A DNA stretch of 64,000 nucleotides from assembly GCF_001696535.1 (NCBI RefSeq), contig NZ_MBQE01000001.1, positions 868,001 to 932,000 of the forward strand, in the 5' to 3' direction. The DNA is from Stappia indica (GTDB taxonomy: Bacteria > Pseudomonadota > Alphaproteobacteria > Rhizobiales > Stappiaceae). Positions within the stretch are counted from its first letter, which is position 1, and every line of letters begins with the position of its first letter. Positions 61,981 to 64,000 of the stretch are shown in pieces. The translations under genes were made by a program, and so were the position numbers. The notes under the pieces were generated by a model. That model had not been told where the DNA came from and did not search any database. It saw only the letters and a program-made list of their open reading frames with translations.

Positions 61981-63168
61981 TCAGAACAGCTCCGCCGGAT
62001 TGGCCCGCGCCAGCCGCCGCGTGGCGATGGCGCCCGAGAGCGCGCACATGGCGAGCGTGCCGAGAAAGACCAGGACCGGCCGGCCGGCGGGCATGAAGAT
62101 CGGCAGGCCGGTGCCGGCGGCGACCGCCGCATAGAGGCCGAGCGCAACGAGCACCCCCGGCACGAAGCCGAACAGGGCGAGGATGAACGCTTCCTCGAAG
62201 ACGATGCCGAGGAAGAAGCGCTGCGGATAGCCCATCGCCTTGAAGGTCGCGTATTCGCGAATGTGGTCGGCAACGTCGGTGGACAGCACCTGGTAGACGA
62301 TGATGACGCCGACAAGGACGCCGATCACCACGCCGAAGCCGAAGACGATGCCGACGGGCTTTTGCGTCGTCTGGAAGCGCTGGTCGCGGGCGGCAGCCTC
62401 GTCCAGCGTCCACACCGCGCTGTCGGAGGCCGGCAGCGCCGCGCGCAGGTCCGCAAGCACGGCTGCCGGGTCGGCACCCGGCGCAAGCCGCACCAGCACG
62501 TAGTTCGGCGCGCCCGGCAGGCGGGCGGGAAACAGGCGCAGGAAGGTCTGGTCGGAGACGACGAGATAGCCGTCGGCGGAAAAGCCGCCGCCGATCTCGA
62601 ACGTACCCGTCACCGTGATCTCCCGGCCTCGCGTCTCGAAGCGATAGGGCGTGCCGGCCTCGATGCCGGCGAACAGGTCGCCCGGCACGTTGCGGGTCTT
62701 GCTGTCCATCAAGGCGGTGTCGGGCAGCATCAGGCTCTCGGCCTGGCGGGCGAGCAGAGGATCGCTGAAGGGCGCGCTGGTCGGGTCGATGCCGAACAGG
62801 TCCATGATGCGGATGGTGCCGTCCGGCTGCTTCCAGTCGATGCGCCCGTAATAGAAGCCGGTGGCGGAGGCGACGCCCTCCACGCCCAGCGCCTGATAGA
62901 GCCGGTTGCGCGGCAGCGGGCTGCCGTCGAACAGGGTGTTGGCGTCGGATGCGGAGATGAGGACGTCGCCGTTCAGCACCGTGTAGGGCAGACGGATGCT
63001 CTCAACCAGCGCCCCGAGAAAGCCGAGCTGCATGAAGATCAGCACATTGGCGAAGGCAACGCCCGACAGCGCGGCGGCCAGGCGCCCCTTGTTGTGCACG
63101 AGCTGCAGCCAGCCGATGGGCAACCGGCCGAGCAGCGCGGTGAGCATGGGGGTAAGCGGGCCGGTCAC
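61981..63168 (-). CDS. devC: ABC exporter permease, DevC-like (FtsX/MacB type)
   Basis: 395 residues. One N-terminal membrane helix, a large periplasmic domain (about 45-270) and three C-terminal helices (FGVVIGVLVGVIIVYQVLS). DevABC systems export glycolipids or peptides through a TolC-type channel. Overlaps devB by 4 bp. Confidence 0.92.
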   Translation of the reverse strand: MTGPLTPMLTALLGRLPIGWLQLVHNKGRLAAALSGVAFANVLIFMQLGFLGALVESIRLPYTVLNGDVLISASDANTLFDGSPLPRNRLYQALGVEGVASATGFYYGRIDWKQPDGTIRIMDLFGIDPTSAPFSDPLLARQAESLMLPDTALMDSKTRNVPGDLFAGIEAGTPYRFETRGREITVTGTFEIGGGFSADGYLVVSDQTFLRLFPARLPGAPNYVLVRLAPGADPAAVLADLRAALPASDSAVWTLDEAAARDQRFQTTQKPVGIVFGFGVVIGVLVGVIIVYQVLSTDVADHIREYATFKAMGYPQRFFLGIVFEEAFILALFGFVPGVLVALGLYAAVAAGTGLPIFMPAGRPVLVFLGTLAMCALSGAIATRRLARANPAELF

Positions 63169-64000
63169 GTGCCCTCTCCCGTCTCGATGCGGGCGGTGAC
63201 CTGCAGGTTGGTGAAGCGGCGCACGCGCGCAATGTCGGCCGGATCGATGGCCACATAGACCTTGATCACGCGCGCATCGGTGCGCGCGGCCGGATCCGCG
63301 CCGGTCGCCGTCTGCCGCCCGACGTCCCAGCCGATCTGCTGTACCGTGCCGGCGATGGTGCCGGAGAACGCCTCGCCGGTGATCTCGACGGCATCGCCGG
63401 TCTCCACCGCGCCGATGCGCGACTGGTAGATCTCGATCTCGGCCATCATCTTGTCGATGTCGCCCATGTCGAGAATGCCGCGCTCGCCGGGACGCTCGCC
63501 CGGGCGCACATGGATGTCGAGAACGACGCCGCCGGCGGGCGCCGGCACCATGGAGCGCGCGAGATCGGCCTGCGCGAGGCCAAGAGAGGCGCGCGCGGCG
63601 TCCAGATTGCGCAGCGCGACCGCAATGTCCGCCTGGGCATCGGGCGCATCGGCGGTGTAGCGGCCAAGGGTCGCCCGCGCGCTTTCCACCTCGCGATCCG
63701 CCGCCTGCGAGCGGGCGCCCGCATCGTCATGGGTGGCGCGCGTGACATGGCCGCGGGCGAGCAGCTCCTGCGAGCGCTCCAGCTCCCGCCGGGCGGTGGC
63801 AGCGGCCACCTCTGCCCGCTCGAGGGCGGCCCGCGTCTCCGTCCGGCTGGCGGCGACGGACACACGCTGCCTCGCCAGCTCCGCCTCGCGCAGGTGCACG
63901 GCGGCCTCAGCCGAGGCAAGCGCTGCCAAAAGCTGGGGGCGGTTGTCGAGCTCGGCAAGCGGCTGGCCCTGCTCGACGCGCTCGCCTTCCGCAACAAGCA
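63165..64000 (-). CDS. devB: HlyD-family membrane fusion protein, DevB-like (N-terminus outside window)
   Basis: At least 278 residues. From the window edge it reads LVAEGERVEQGQPLAELD, the lipoyl-like half motif, then a long alpha-helical hairpin rich in Ala/Glu/Arg, a second lipoyl part (AGGVVLDIHVRPGERPG) and a beta-barrel domain. The fusion protein would bridge DevC to an outer-membrane channel. Confidence 0.9.
   Translation of the reverse strand, partial: LVAEGERVEQGQPLAELDNRPQLLAALASAEAAVHLREAELARQRVSVAASRTETRAALERAEVAAATARRELERSQELLARGHVTRATHDDAGARSQAADREVESARATLGRYTADAPDAQADIAVALRNLDAARASLGLAQADLARSMVPAPAGGVVLDIHVRPGERPGERGILDMGDIDKMMAEIEIYQSRIGAVETGDAVEITGEAFSGTIAGTVQQIGWDVGRQTATGADPAARTDARVIKVYVAIDPADIARVRRFTNLQVTARIETGEGT

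Overview
The window is 64 kb of dense, GC-rich chromosomal DNA. It most likely comes from an alphaproteobacterium of the Hyphomicrobiales (a Stappia- or Labrenzia-like marine or soil heterotroph; the genus is inference). The reasons are an SOS box of the alphaproteobacterial form GAAC-N7-GAAC between uvrA and ssb, the Anbu proteasome-homologue operon, an ActP/DUF4212 acetate-type symporter, several solute-binding-protein transport operons, and dispersed palindromic intergenic repeats of the kind common in this order. No rRNA, tRNA, CRISPR array, transposase gene or prophage was seen. Genes are packed with many 1-4 bp ATGA/GTGA overlaps, and most long frames antisense to them are high-GC shadows.

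Layout. 1-2326: end of katG, then a DapA-superfamily lyase and an SDR that both lack canonical catalytic residues. 2378-5114: a TetR / PaaK-like CoA ligase / enoyl-CoA hydratase operon. 5115-6107: a repeat island with a long G-tract. 6108-11730: membrane proteins, an MFS exporter, queF, a frame-shifted Doc toxin with a possible antitoxin, and a LysR regulator. 11897-20561: a catabolic cluster of three-subunit molybdenum hydroxylase, TRAP transporter and class II aldolase, with a divergent TetR. 20531-26193: a small membrane protein, ActP plus DUF4212, and divergently a hypothetical protein and a DnaQ-CBS-DUF294 fusion. 26209-41045: a tautomerase/NTF2 fusion divergent from a GntR regulator, followed by a long operon (LIV-type ABC importer, LeuCD-like hydro-lyase, isocitrate-lyase-family enzyme, HyuB, HyuA, an isochorismatase-fold protein without its cysteine, and a fumarate-reductase-like flavoprotein). 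41029-41193: two CTAG-bounded palindromic elements. 41195-44339: a DAAO-type oxidase, a LysR regulator and a YeiH exporter. 44340-45171: a second repeat island. 45172-49491: uvrA and ssb. 49788-56805: assorted single genes, including an ornithine-cyclodeaminase homologue, a LAS peptidase, a DnaB-C-like ATPase, a ClpP homologue, an aldo/keto reductase, and a WYL regulator next to a 270-bp MITE-like element. 57125-61254: the Anbu operon. 61280-64000: a DevABC-type export system whose fusion protein runs off the window.

The strongest candidate for an undescribed system is the 27.9-41.0 kb operon. Its enzymes can be ordered into ATP-dependent opening of a cyclic imide or amide, amide removal, hydration of a (substituted) maleate-type diacid, and C-C cleavage to pyruvate or another 2-oxo acid plus a short acid. 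This is a hypothesis from gene content only. Second in interest are the repeat elements. A palindromic sequence lies inside the N-terminal codons of yeiH and is repeated upstream of the DapA-like gene. Three different CTAG-bounded inverted-repeat elements are present, one of which supplies a gene's stop codon. A composite repeat of about 170 bp occurs in two inverted copies 39 kb apart.
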